A stretch of 7,050 nucleotides of DNA. It comes from JAYEJW01 sp034716535 (GTDB taxonomy: Bacteria; Pseudomonadota; Gammaproteobacteria; Chromatiales; Chromatiaceae). Numbering within the stretch: position 1 is the stretch's first letter; every line of letters begins with the position of its first letter. Of the stretch, positions 1 through 6,536 are shown piece after piece. Where the stretch lies: the NCBI GenBank assembly GCA_034716535.1, contig JAYEJW010000538.1, positions 1 to 7,050 of the forward strand, in the 5' to 3' direction. The notes beneath the pieces are model-generated. The model had not been told where the DNA came from. It worked only from the letters and a program-made list of their open reading frames with translations, and did not search any database. The translations under genes and the position numbers were made by a program.

Positions 1-407
1 GCCGGCGTATCGACCCCTCCCGGGTTGCCCAGGGTGAGCGCCTGGTCGTGGTCGTCACCCTGCGCGCAACCCAGAAGCGGCCTGCCCGTCTGATCCTGAA
101 CGATCCGCTGCCGGCCGGTTTCGAGATCGACAATCCCAGCCTGGTCAAGGCCGGCGATATTGCGGAGATCCCCTGGCTGGGCCTGGTCCAGGTTCCTGCG
201 CACAAGGAGTTTAGGGCCGACCGTTTCGTCGCGGCCATCGATCGCCGTGCCAAGGACGGCACTCAGTTCCAGATCGCCTACCTGGTGCGTGCGGTGTCGC
301 CCGGCGTATTCACTCACCCGGCGGCGACGGTGGAGGACATGTATCGCCCAACGCTGCGGGCACGTACGGCGTCGGGCCGCGTCGAGGTGACGGGTCCGCT
401 GCGCTGA
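1..407 (+). CDS. Bacterial alpha-2-macroglobulin family protein (YfhM-type), C-terminal end only
   Basis: This is the last ~134 codons of a gene that begins upstream; the frame is open from base 3 to the TGA at 405-407. The internal GTG at 48 is not a start, because the same frame reads family-like sequence before it (IDPSRVAQGERLVVVVTL). Segments such as NDPLPAGFEIDNP, FRADRFVAA, AYLVRAVSPGVFTHPAA and VEDMYRPTLRARTASGRVEV are characteristic of the C-terminal beta-sandwich domain of bacterial alpha-2-macroglobulins (COG2373; E. coli YfhM). Family members are large periplasmic, often lipoprotein, protease traps of about 1,500-1,900 residues, thought to protect the cell envelope. In many proteobacteria the next gene is pbpC (penicillin-binding protein 1C), which partners it in peptidoglycan repair. 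No pbpC is visible here: the following 1.2 kb has no intact gene. The signal peptide and any thioester motif would lie outside the window. Confidence 0.9.
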   Translation, partial: RRIDPSRVAQGERLVVVVTLRATQKRPARLILNDPLPAGFEIDNPSLVKAGDIAEIPWLGLVQVPAHKEFRADRFVAAIDRRAKDGTQFQIAYLVRAVSPGVFTHPAATVEDMYRPTLRARTASGRVEVTGPLR

Positions 408-894
408 TCCAGGGCCTCGCGTGCCTGCAGCCGATGAACCTGAAAGGGGCGGTAGACCACGACGTGCACGAAGAGACGCCAAGGGGAGCGAGGGAGAAGG
501 CTGATGTTAGCACTCATCTTATCTCACCAGAGTTTTTAGATTTGATCGCGCCTCCCGGGCTGCTCCACCGTCGCCAGTGCTACCTGCGAGGCTCCACAAT
601 CCTCAGTCGTCGCGGGGTGTTCTTACGACAGCAGACGGCCAGAAGCAGACCAAAGCGGAGCGGCTGAGAAACCCTCGGTGTGGTGAAAACGTTACAGGCT
701 CCCGGGCGGTTGAACGACTGTGAGCGCCCGCCCGGTTCTTACTCTTCCGTCCATCGACTTCCAACGACAGTTCCACGCTGGAAGCGGACCCCGCCGCCGG
801 CCAGGATAGCCGTTGCGCGGAATTCGCACCGGCACGTCATCTCTCGATGCGTATGGTCCGAAGTTCAGCAGGAACCGGACCCTCGAGTACGAGG
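408..894. other. Gene-poor stretch with no recognisable product
   Basis: About 490 bases follow the alpha-2-macroglobulin stop. Open frames of 60-120 codons occur on both strands (for example + 434-667 and + 680-1048), but none has a convincing ribosome binding site, and their translations are rich in Arg, Pro and Ser with no motif I recognise. The stretch 500-545 is more AT-rich than its surroundings. I see no tRNA, terminal inverted repeats or clear transposase remnant. The right end grows into the decayed ATPase/TPR pseudogene on the minus strand, so this is probably degraded intergenic DNA. Confidence 0.5.
702..735. repeat. Perfect 8-bp inverted repeat (hairpin)
   Basis: CCGGGCGG at 702-709 is the exact reverse complement of CCGCCCGG at 728-735, with an 18-nt loop. 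On the plus strand it is followed by TTCTTACTCTT, pyrimidine-rich but not a clean T run, so it is at best a weak terminator for transcripts from the left. It lies in the gene-poor stretch, 300 nt past the nearest stop codon. Confidence 0.4.
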
Positions 895-899
895 GGTTC
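872..899. repeat. Bulged hairpin at the 3' end of the ATPase/TPR remnant
   Basis: GAACC (872-876) pairs with GGTTC (895-899), and CCTCG (881-885) pairs with CGAGG (890-894). The loop is AGTA and four unpaired bases (GGAC) lie on the left arm. The position matches the expected end of the minus-strand pseudogene's reading frame. No T run follows on either strand, so a terminator role is only a possibility. Confidence 0.35.
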
Positions 900-1447
900 G
901 GGTCCAGTGTTCCCAGGAGTGCCGCGGCGGTTTGCGGATTGGGTGTCTCGTGACCTTCCGTGAACCACTCGTATACCGGAAGCAGGAGTCCGCGGGCCTG
1001 CGCCTTTTTTCCCTAACGACGCCAGAGCGCTGCCAGGCTCGTTGCTGAATCCCATGACTTCGCCTGTTGCTCGACCGCTACCTCAATGGCGCGGCGAAAG
1101 CACGCCTCGGCTCACTCGGCCGAAGCCTGTCCTTCAACCTGTACAAGTAGCTCACCCTTCAACCTATAGATCTCCGCTGCGTACTCCCGAGCGAACCCCA
1201 AGATTGCGGTGCTGTAGTGGGTCGTAGAAAGCAATCGGCTGGTTGGCCTGCGTCAAGGCCTCGCGGTGAATGCTCTCTCGGGGCGGCTCGTGATCGATTG
1301 GGTTACATGCGCTTCCAGCAGGAAATGTACATCGTTCTGGCTCCGCGCTAGCGTGAGTAGTAACTGCTGCCAGGTCGGATTCTCCCTGGCCACCGAGTCC
1401 ATGCTGGTCAGGGGGATGAACGGCAAACCGGCCCATGCACGGCAGTG
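895..1447 (-). pseudogene. Decayed predicted ATPase / TPR-repeat regulator (C-terminal part)
   Basis: Read on the minus strand in pieces, this matches the C-terminal helical-repeat region of the large predicted-ATPase family (often fused to class III adenylate cyclase or transcriptional-activator domains). Piece 1, from about 1446 to 1260, includes QQLLLTLARSQNDVHFLLEAHVTQ. Piece 2, in another frame at about 1250-1200, reads QPIAFYDPLQHRNLG. Piece 3, in a third frame from about 1213 down, reads EYAAEIYRLKGELLVQ, then AEACFRRAIEVAVEQQAKSW, then a tail with LLLPVYEWFTEGHETPNPQT. Family members keep roughly 150-200 residues between the YDPxQHR motif and the ELYRLKGELL motif; here they nearly touch, so a large internal deletion has occurred. 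In-frame stops interrupt piece 3 at 1114-1112 (TGA) and 1015-1013 (TAG). The N-terminal ATPase domain is absent. It cannot encode a working protein. Family assignment is from remembered motifs, not a search. Confidence 0.8.
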
Positions 1448-1467
1448 ACTCCCCGGACAAAAAAACC

Positions 1468-1495
1468 TTGAACAACACTAAGTCTTTTCTATTAT
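1468..1495 (+). promoter_or_regulatory. Candidate sigma-70 promoter for the three-gene operon
   Basis: TTGAAC at 1468-1473 (4 of 6 to the -35 consensus) is separated by 16 nt from TATTAT at 1490-1495 (5 of 6 to the -10 consensus). It sits in the most AT-rich patch of the region, points toward the operon, and lies just beyond the end of the minus-strand pseudogene. It would leave a leader of about 230 nt before the ATG at 1732. Sequence match only; no transcript evidence. Confidence 0.4.
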
Positions 1496-1731
1496 TGTAG
1501 TTCCGGATACTTCAAATCCCGGAAAAAAAACGGAACGACAAGCGACGGCCGCAGAAGGGATATCGGCACAAACCGGGTACGGCTCCGTTTCGCTTTTTTC
1601 TGCGATCAAGAATGCTGTTTGCACGCAACCAATGGAGTTGGGCCGTTTTCGCAACAAGAAAGTGGCGGATGGGGCTTGGATGCAGTGGCTCGATTCGTCC
1701 GAAACCTACCAATCACCGAAGGAGCCACCAA
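1496..1731 (+). promoter_or_regulatory. Long 5' leader with dyad symmetries upstream of the operon
   Basis: This interval separates the candidate promoter from the first start codon. TTCCGG (1501-1506) and CCGGAA (1519-1524) form a 6-bp inverted repeat right at the expected transcription start, a possible operator. An A-rich arm with AAACGGA (1528-1534) can pair with TCCGTTT (1584-1590), which is followed by CGC and six T residues (1594-1599); this looks like a leader structure or weak attenuator-like terminator. No known riboswitch class is recognised. The frame of the first gene is open back to an ATG at 1612, but that extension is unlikely to be translated. Confidence 0.35.
1719..1724 (+). 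promoter_or_regulatory. Shine-Dalgarno site fixing the start at 1732
   Basis: AAGGAG lies seven nt before the ATG at 1732. This site, with the signal peptide that begins directly after it, is the reason for choosing 1732 over the in-frame ATG at 1612. Confidence 0.8.
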
Positions 1732-3108
1732 ATGGCAACGAGGAACTCGTTTGCATCCGATCTTTTCAGGCAGGCGGCCGGAAGCGTACGTGCCGGAGCT
1801 TTGCTGGGCGTCATCACGCTGGGTGGGTCTGCACTGCACCCCGCCCTGGCCGACGAGAACTGCACCGCACCTACCAGCTGGTTTCCGCAGCAACATACAC
1901 CCCGCCCCGACGACAGTGCGTTCCAAAGCACCAGCAACTGTGTTTTCCACCAATGGGCCTATCAGATGTTTCTTTGGCTGACCCAGGAATGGGAGGGCCA
2001 GCCCCGCTTCCTGAGCTTTCAGTCGCCCCAATCCCTGCTGGGGATGACGCAGCGCGGCGGTCTCATGCCGCGCATGACCAAGAGCGATGCGCCCGAGAGT
2101 TTTGATGAATTCTTGCAGGCGGGACCGGATGGCATCCTGGTGGATCAGAACGGGCGCGCCGTCTATTACTCCCAGTACATCAATGAGACTTTCGCCGGCT
2201 TTATCACTAACCATCACCTGACCAATCCGGCGGTGGTGCGATTGATGGACCCGGATACCGAATTCCCCATCACCGGCACCAGGGGCTCCCTGGAGCTCAA
2301 GGCCTCATGGAAGGTCGTGGCTGAGGCCGAGGACACCAGCGACATGTTCACCATGACCACCAACGTGGCAAAACTGGTGAACCGGGGTGGCAAGATCGCC
2401 ATCGATCCCAGCAAGACCGAGACGGTGAAAGTCGCCCTAGTGGGCTTCCACATCGGCGGCGTAGTGAAGGGACATCCCGAGATGATCTGGGCCACCTTCG
2501 AGCACAAGGACAATGCCCCGGACGTAGCGGCAGGCGCGACGCCGGAGACCGTGGTCTCGGATAAGGACTTCACCTTTTACAGGGCCAATACCAAATACGC
2601 CGACTGCAACGTAAACATGGGCGGGGCCGGACGGCTGACCCTGGACGAGGCCACCCAGACCCTGAATCCGCCCACCCAGGTCTGCCGCCTGTATCCCCAA
2701 GGCAATGACACCACGTCCACGGATTCCTCGGTCAAAACCAACGACCAGAACATCCGTGACATGAACGCCAGCGTGCACGCCCAATTGGCCGGCGACAGCA
2801 TCTGGCGCAACTATTACGAGGTGGGCGCCATCTGGTTCCTGGATGGCACCAAACTGAACCCCGGCCTCAGCCTGGATACAGACGACCTGCTTACCGGCTC
2901 CCTGAAGTTGTCCAACGCCACCATCGAGACCTTTACCCAAACCCAGAACACGAAAGACAACTGCTTTCGCTGCCACAACACCCAGCAGTCCTTTCCCGCC
3001 GATCCTGACCAAGACCCGTTGCCTGCGACCAACCTGAACATCAGCCACGCCTTCCAGAACGTCTATTACTGGTCCCAGGAAACCACCCAAGCACAAGGAG
3101 AGGAATAA
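1732..3108 (+). CDS. Exported protein with one C-terminal c-type haem motif, partner of the LodA-like enzyme
   Basis: The product is 458 residues from the ATG at 1732. It opens with a Sec-type signal peptide: basic residues at R4, R13 and R20, a hydrophobic stretch over about 21-35, and a likely cleavage after ALA at residue 40. A single haem c attachment motif, CFRCH, spans 411-415 near the C-terminus, so the mature protein should be a periplasmic mono-haem protein. H415 would be one axial ligand. No Met follows the motif, so H439 in NISHAF is a candidate second ligand (inference). The ~370 residues between signal peptide and haem site match no domain I can name; a hydrophobic, aromatic segment near residue 75 reads FHQWAYQMFLWLTQ. 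It is much larger than an ordinary class I cytochrome c (about 100 residues). Its TAA overlaps the next ATG by one base, implying translational coupling to the LodA-like gene. A role as electron acceptor for that enzyme is inferred from position and haem motif only. Confidence 0.8.
   Translation: MATRNSFASDLFRQAAGSVRAGALLGVITLGGSALHPALADENCTAPTSWFPQQHTPRPDDSAFQSTSNCVFHQWAYQMFLWLTQEWEGQPRFLSFQSPQSLLGMTQRGGLMPRMTKSDAPESFDEFLQAGPDGILVDQNGRAVYYSQYINETFAGFITNHHLTNPAVVRLMDPDTEFPITGTRGSLELKASWKVVAEAEDTSDMFTMTTNVAKLVNRGGKIAIDPSKTETVKVALVGFHIGGVVKGHPEMIWATFEHKDNAPDVAAGATPETVVSDKDFTFYRANTKYADCNVNMGGAGRLTLDEATQTLNPPTQVCRLYPQGNDTTSTDSSVKTNDQNIRDMNASVHAQLAGDSIWRNYYEVGAIWFLDGTKLNPGLSLDTDDLLTGSLKLSNATIETFTQTQNTKDNCFRCHNTQQSFPADPDQDPLPATNLNISHAFQNVYYWSQETTQAQGEE
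3095..3100 (+). promoter_or_regulatory. Shine-Dalgarno site for the LodA-like gene, inside the upstream gene
   Basis: AAGGAG lies seven nt before the ATG at 3108, with the same spacing as the site at 1719. It sits within the last codons of the cytochrome gene, in line with coupled translation. Confidence 0.75.
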
Positions 3109-5201
3109 TGAGCTATTTCCGCGTCCATCCGGCCATCAATATCGCCCGCGTCGGTACCAGCAAGGAATACTACATCGCCCCCGAGACCGCGGCCGGCGAG
3201 GTGGTCGACCCCGGGACCGGCCTGTTCGGCGGCCTACCCATCAAGGCCGGCACCGAGGACACGCCTATACAGGAAGCCGACCTGCGCGACGCCGAGCAAA
3301 ACCCCAAGCGCCAGGCGGCTCGGTTCCACATCTATGCCTATGACAGCCCGCAGGATCAGTACCCCGGCAAGGACAAGGGGCGAGAAATCAAGATCGGTGA
3401 CAGGGTCGGCGGCAAGACGGTCAAGGACATCATCTGGACCGTGCACCTGGCCAACAAGAAGAACAACAACTACGCCATCACCGCCCAGGAATACAGCGTG
3501 GTGGACGGCAAATACGTCCAAACCGGCGTGGAACTGGGCATCGCCGCCTATGAAGACGGCGCCCTGCCGCCCCTGCGCAACCCCGAATACGGACTGGACC
3601 CCGGCGCCGAGGAGCGCCGCGGCAAGCTGGTGACCGATGCCGGTCCCCGCGCCCTGGCCGCTTCCACCAACGGAGCCCAAGTCCAAGCCTTCGACAAGCA
3701 GCAGACGCCCTGCTACGCGGATCACAAGGGCGCGATCCAGGACCTGCCCGACTACCCGGTCAGCTTCCCGGGTGACCACTTCAGCCTGTTCGAGCCCCTG
3801 GGACCCATCGACACCCTCGGAGAAATGACCGTCGAGGCCGGTACCGGCCGGCTGATCGTGGCCGGCGGCTATGGCCGCGCCAGCGGCATTGAGGATAGCC
3901 GGGGCCAACCGCCGTCACTGAATGGCGCCATCGACAACGACGGCTGGTTCGACGACACCTCCGACGGCCCGGTGACCGCCGTGATGCTGTTCGACGACGG
4001 CAGCTGCCAGGGGGCCGTGCACGGCTGGGTGGTGTGCACCGACCCAGGCTACGCCCCCCAGACCCGCAACGTCAATTCCGTCTGGGACGATGTCTACAAC
4101 ACCTGGGTGGAACGGCTGAATCTGGTGCCCGCCATGTACGACAACGGCTACCAGGACGACTACCCCGCCTCCTTCAACGGCGACGTACTGCCCATCTTCC
4201 ACGCCGCCTTCCTGCAGCGCTGGAACACCAATCTGCCCAGCAAGGGCATCAACGGCCACAACTTCGTCGCCAACATCAAGCCCGGCGACGACCCCAAGGC
4301 CAAGATACCCAGCCTGAAGCAGCTCATTCGCGATCCCAACAACACCGACGAGGACGACGAGGGCGTGAAGATGCCCCTGGCTCTGGGTGACGCCATGCGC
4401 AGCTTCCTGGCCCTGAGCCCGACCCAGTACTTCCTGCTCAACCAGTGGTACGACGGCAAGTCCGTCACCGACGCTCCGGACCTAGGTGATGGGGAAAAAC
4501 TGGACAAAGTGGTGCTGGAAAACCTTCTGGGCGGCCGTTATTCGCCTGGCATCGATCTCACCTTCATCGTCCGCGACGTCAACCTCTACCTTCAGGACTG
4601 GCAGGGCGAGACCGGCCCCTTCCGGGTCAACAGACAACCCCTGGACTACGGCAACGCCTGCAAGACCCGACCCTTCCTGCTGGAGGGCTATGTGCCCCTG
4701 CGCAGTTTCAAGGTGGAACCGGGCGACCTGTGCAAGTACATGTCCCAGCCTTGGCACACGGACTACAACAGCTGCGCCACCCACACCCCGGACCCCAACC
4801 CGGTGGGCAACAACACCCTGTACTGGTCCTGGCCGGCGCAGCGACCCGTCAACGTGTATCCGAAGTCCGGCTGCAGCTATGACGCGGCCAGCGGCACCTG
4901 GAACCTGGGCGGTCAGGTGTTCAGCGTCCGCGGCAACGAGGGCCACGGCACCGCCACCCCCTATCCCCAGCAGCAGGGCCGCTATCAATGCTACTTCGAC
5001 TTCGTGGAGAACTGGCACAAGGTGGGCTTCGTCATCCAGGGGCTGCAGGTGCCCGCGGATCAGGGCGGCGATTATGGAGCGGACAAGTTCGTGGAGGTAT
5101 CCAGCCTGTACGAAACTGACGGCCAACCGGTGCCGCCGTGGCCGACCTCGGAGGAGCCCGGCTACCGGCCTCCGGCCAACTGCGGTCCGCGCAAGTCATG
5201 A
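3108..5201 (+). CDS. LodA-family CTQ-dependent oxidoreductase (amine / amino-acid oxidase or dehydrogenase)
   Basis: The 697-residue product belongs to the LodA/GoxA family (lysine epsilon-oxidase, about 726 aa; glycine oxidase), whose cofactor is a cysteine tryptophylquinone made from its own side chains. Family signatures run the full length: RVHPAINIARVGTS (5-18), RQAARFHIYAYD (68-79), WTVHLANKK (110-118), RGKLVTDAGPRAL (171-183), DNDGWFDDTSDGPVTA (276-291) and WVVCTDPGYAPQ (307-318). Near the C-terminus, PWHTDYNSC gives D552-x3-C556, the same spacing as Asp512 and Cys516 of LodA. W636 in ENWHKVGF, 80 residues later, is the likely quinone-forming Trp (Trp581 in LodA). All are intact, so the enzyme looks active. 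No signal peptide is visible, as in LodA. The expected reaction is oxidative deamination of a primary amine or amino acid; the substrate cannot be deduced. The gene overlaps the cytochrome gene by one base and is followed by its LodB-type maturation gene. The family is certain; the electron acceptor (O2 or cytochrome) is open. Confidence 0.93.
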   Translation: MSYFRVHPAINIARVGTSKEYYIAPETAAGEVVDPGTGLFGGLPIKAGTEDTPIQEADLRDAEQNPKRQAARFHIYAYDSPQDQYPGKDKGREIKIGDRVGGKTVKDIIWTVHLANKKNNNYAITAQEYSVVDGKYVQTGVELGIAAYEDGALPPLRNPEYGLDPGAEERRGKLVTDAGPRALAASTNGAQVQAFDKQQTPCYADHKGAIQDLPDYPVSFPGDHFSLFEPLGPIDTLGEMTVEAGTGRLIVAGGYGRASGIEDSRGQPPSLNGAIDNDGWFDDTSDGPVTAVMLFDDGSCQGAVHGWVVCTDPGYAPQTRNVNSVWDDVYNTWVERLNLVPAMYDNGYQDDYPASFNGDVLPIFHAAFLQRWNTNLPSKGINGHNFVANIKPGDDPKAKIPSLKQLIRDPNNTDEDDEGVKMPLALGDAMRSFLALSPTQYFLLNQWYDGKSVTDAPDLGDGEKLDKVVLENLLGGRYSPGIDLTFIVRDVNLYLQDWQGETGPFRVNRQPLDYGNACKTRPFLLEGYVPLRSFKVEPGDLCKYMSQPWHTDYNSCATHTPDPNPVGNNTLYWSWPAQRPVNVYPKSGCSYDAASGTWNLGGQVFSVRGNEGHGTATPYPQQQGRYQCYFDFVENWHKVGFVIQGLQVPADQGGDYGADKFVEVSSLYETDGQPVPPWPTSEEPGYRPPANCGPRKS

Positions 5202-5218
5202 GTCTATGATCCCAAGAG

Positions 5219-5244
5219 ACGGCGGCCGCCCGGGCGACCGCCGT
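5219..5244 (+). promoter_or_regulatory. Strong intercistronic hairpin just upstream of the LodB-like start
   Basis: Positions 5220-5243 form a 24-nt near-perfect palindrome, extended by an A-T pair at 5219/5244. Every pair matches except C5226 opposite A5237; the tip is CCGG. The right arm ends seven nt before the ATG at 5252 and covers the place where a ribosome binding site should be, and no good Shine-Dalgarno sequence is seen there. No T run follows, so it is not a typical terminator. It may lower translation of the maturase relative to the enzyme or protect the upstream mRNA (inference). Confidence 0.65.
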
Positions 5245-5251
5245 TATCTCT

Positions 5252-6382
5252 ATGCACGCCAACGACCGTAAACGCGTTCTCATCATCGGTGGCGGGCCCG
5301 CTGCCTGCGCCAGTGCCCTCGCCCTGCTGCAAAGCGGCCCGGATCCGGAGCTGGACGTAAACATGGTGTTCTCCGGCCCCAGAGCGGGTCAGCCCGACGT
5401 CGGTGAAACCATTCCACCGGCGGCCACCCCGGTGCTGCGGGAGCTGGGATTGAACGGCCTGCTGCAACAGGACCCACACCTGATCTGTCCCGGAAGCCTG
5501 TCCGTCTGGGGGGATGACAAGCCCGGCCATAATGACTTCCTGCTGCGGCCCGTGGGCTGCGGCTTCCACCTGGACCGGTCCGCCTTCGATGCCCGACTTC
5601 GCCATCATGCCGCCGGGCTCGGTTGCCGGCTGGAAAGCGGCTGGCGGCTGCGTAAGGTCGAATCCCGGTCGCGGGGCCATCGGCTAGCCTTTCACGATGG
5701 GCAAAACCTGCAGTGGGAACAAGCGGATTTCGTCATCGACGCCAGCGGCATCGGGGCCGCCTTTGCCCGCAGGATCGGCATCGCCCGCAACCTGGTGGAT
5801 GAGGTCATCGCGCTATGCGCCCTGCTGCCGGCCAAGGCACAAACCCGCCCGGCCCACACCCTGATCCAAGCCGTGGAGAAGGGTTGGTGGTACGCGGGCC
5901 GCCTGCCGGGTGATCGCGCCATCGTCAGCTTGACCACGGACACGGAGACCTCGAAGGCCTCGGCGCTTTCCACACCGAAGGCCTGGCACCGCGCCTTGCA
6001 GGAGACCCGATGGTTTTCCAGACAATGCCGCCATCACTTTGGTACTGATACTCCGCGGCCGGCGGCGATCCACCCCAAACCCATGCCCTCCGCCATCCTC
6101 TCCGCCGTGGTGGGCGAAGACTGGCTGGCCGTGGGCGATGCCGCCTCCAGCTATGACGCCATGTCCTCGGCCGGTATCACCAAGGCCCTGATGCACGGGC
6201 AAATCGCCGGACGGGCCCTGGCGACATACCTACGCGATGCTGACACCTCTGCACTGGCGGCCTACCAGGACCGAGTATTCCAAGACTTCAACACCTACCT
6301 GGGCCTCCACCAGCAACACTACCGGGCTGAGAGACGCTTCCCCCACAGCAGATTTTGGCAACGCCGCCGCTTGGGGCGCTGA
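5252..6382 (+). CDS. LodB-type FAD-dependent protein for CTQ maturation
   Basis: The 376-residue product is a flavoprotein of the LodB/GoxB group, related to tryptophan halogenases and geranylgeranyl-reductase-like monooxygenases. An N-terminal dinucleotide-binding motif reads VLIIGGGPAACASA (9-22). VGETIPP at 50-56 and GFHLDRSAFDARL at 104-116 are typical of the halogenase-like fold, as is VIDASG at 161-166. VGDAASSYDAMSSAGI at 294-309 is the second FAD-contact motif. The C-terminus (HYRAERRFPHSRFWQRRR) also fits. In characterised systems LodB/GoxB is cytosolic and is required for oxygenation or crosslinking of the Trp of the partner enzyme; its place right after a LodA-like gene supports that role. 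ATG 5252 is the only reasonable start: the frame closes upstream at a TGA at 5207-5209 with no other start codon between. No clear ribosome binding site precedes it, and the hairpin at 5219-5244 lies immediately upstream. Confidence 0.9.
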   Translation: MHANDRKRVLIIGGGPAACASALALLQSGPDPELDVNMVFSGPRAGQPDVGETIPPAATPVLRELGLNGLLQQDPHLICPGSLSVWGDDKPGHNDFLLRPVGCGFHLDRSAFDARLRHHAAGLGCRLESGWRLRKVESRSRGHRLAFHDGQNLQWEQADFVIDASGIGAAFARRIGIARNLVDEVIALCALLPAKAQTRPAHTLIQAVEKGWWYAGRLPGDRAIVSLTTDTETSKASALSTPKAWHRALQETRWFSRQCRHHFGTDTPRPAAIHPKPMPSAILSAVVGEDWLAVGDAASSYDAMSSAGITKALMHGQIAGRALATYLRDADTSALAAYQDRVFQDFNTYLGLHQQHYRAERRFPHSRFWQRRRLGR

Positions 6383-6383
6383 A

Positions 6384-6422
6384 CGGGCATCGGCGTGGAT
6401 TGGTCTCAACTGCCCGGTTTTT
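6384..6422 (+). terminator. Weak candidate terminator after the operon
   Basis: CGGGCA (6384-6389) pairs with TGCCCG (6411-6416) across a 21-nt loop, followed by GTTTTTA. It begins two bases after the LodB-like stop codon. The stem is short and the loop long, so it may be a poor terminator, but no better candidate is visible downstream. Confidence 0.35.
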
Positions 6423-6536
6423 ACTCCCTTGCCATAGTCCAGGTTGTGTTGGTCCCTTACGCGGACTCCAGCTCCGGCTTCTTCATGGATGAAAAATGTG
6501 GCTTGTCGCAGATCTCGGCGTAGGATGTTGGGGTAC
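6423..6536. other. Short stretch without a recognisable gene
   Basis: Between the operon end and the C-rich repeat I find no supported gene. A plus-strand frame at 6444-6644 runs on through the repeat and across the toxin-antitoxin remnant and has no family signature. On the minus strand, a 20-odd codon run from about 6524 down to a TAA has balanced composition (it ends MKKPELESA), but I cannot place it in a family. Confidence 0.4.

Noticed and set aside
680..1048. 122-codon plus-strand frame
   Set aside because: It overlaps the minus-strand ATPase/TPR remnant and has no family motif or ribosome binding site; it is a shadow.
1164..1478. 104-codon minus-strand frame as an intact gene
   Set aside because: Only its last part (QPIAFYDPLQHRNLG) is in the family frame; the rest is out of frame relative to the similar sequence in the neighbouring frame, so it belongs to the pseudogene.
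1612..1731. Forty-codon N-terminal extension of the cytochrome gene from ATG 1612
   Set aside because: AAGGAG at 1719-1724 and a signal peptide beginning at ATG 1732 mark the true start; the extension is Trp/Arg-rich and would bury the signal peptide.
2437..3096. 219-codon antisense frame
   Set aside because: Gly/Val-rich translation with no motifs, fully antisense to the cytochrome gene; typical of GC-rich codon shadows.
4482..5126. 214-codon antisense frame
   Set aside because: Antisense to the most conserved part of the LodA-like gene, low-complexity Val/Ala/Gly translation; also a shadow.
4486..5271. 261-codon plus-strand frame overlapping the LodA-like gene
   Set aside because: Arg/Pro/Thr/Ser-rich +1 frame translation without motifs, inside a clearly coding region.
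6423..6536. Minus-strand coding-like run ending MKKPELESA
   Set aside because: Too short, without start context or recognisable family; kept only as a note in the gene-free stretch.
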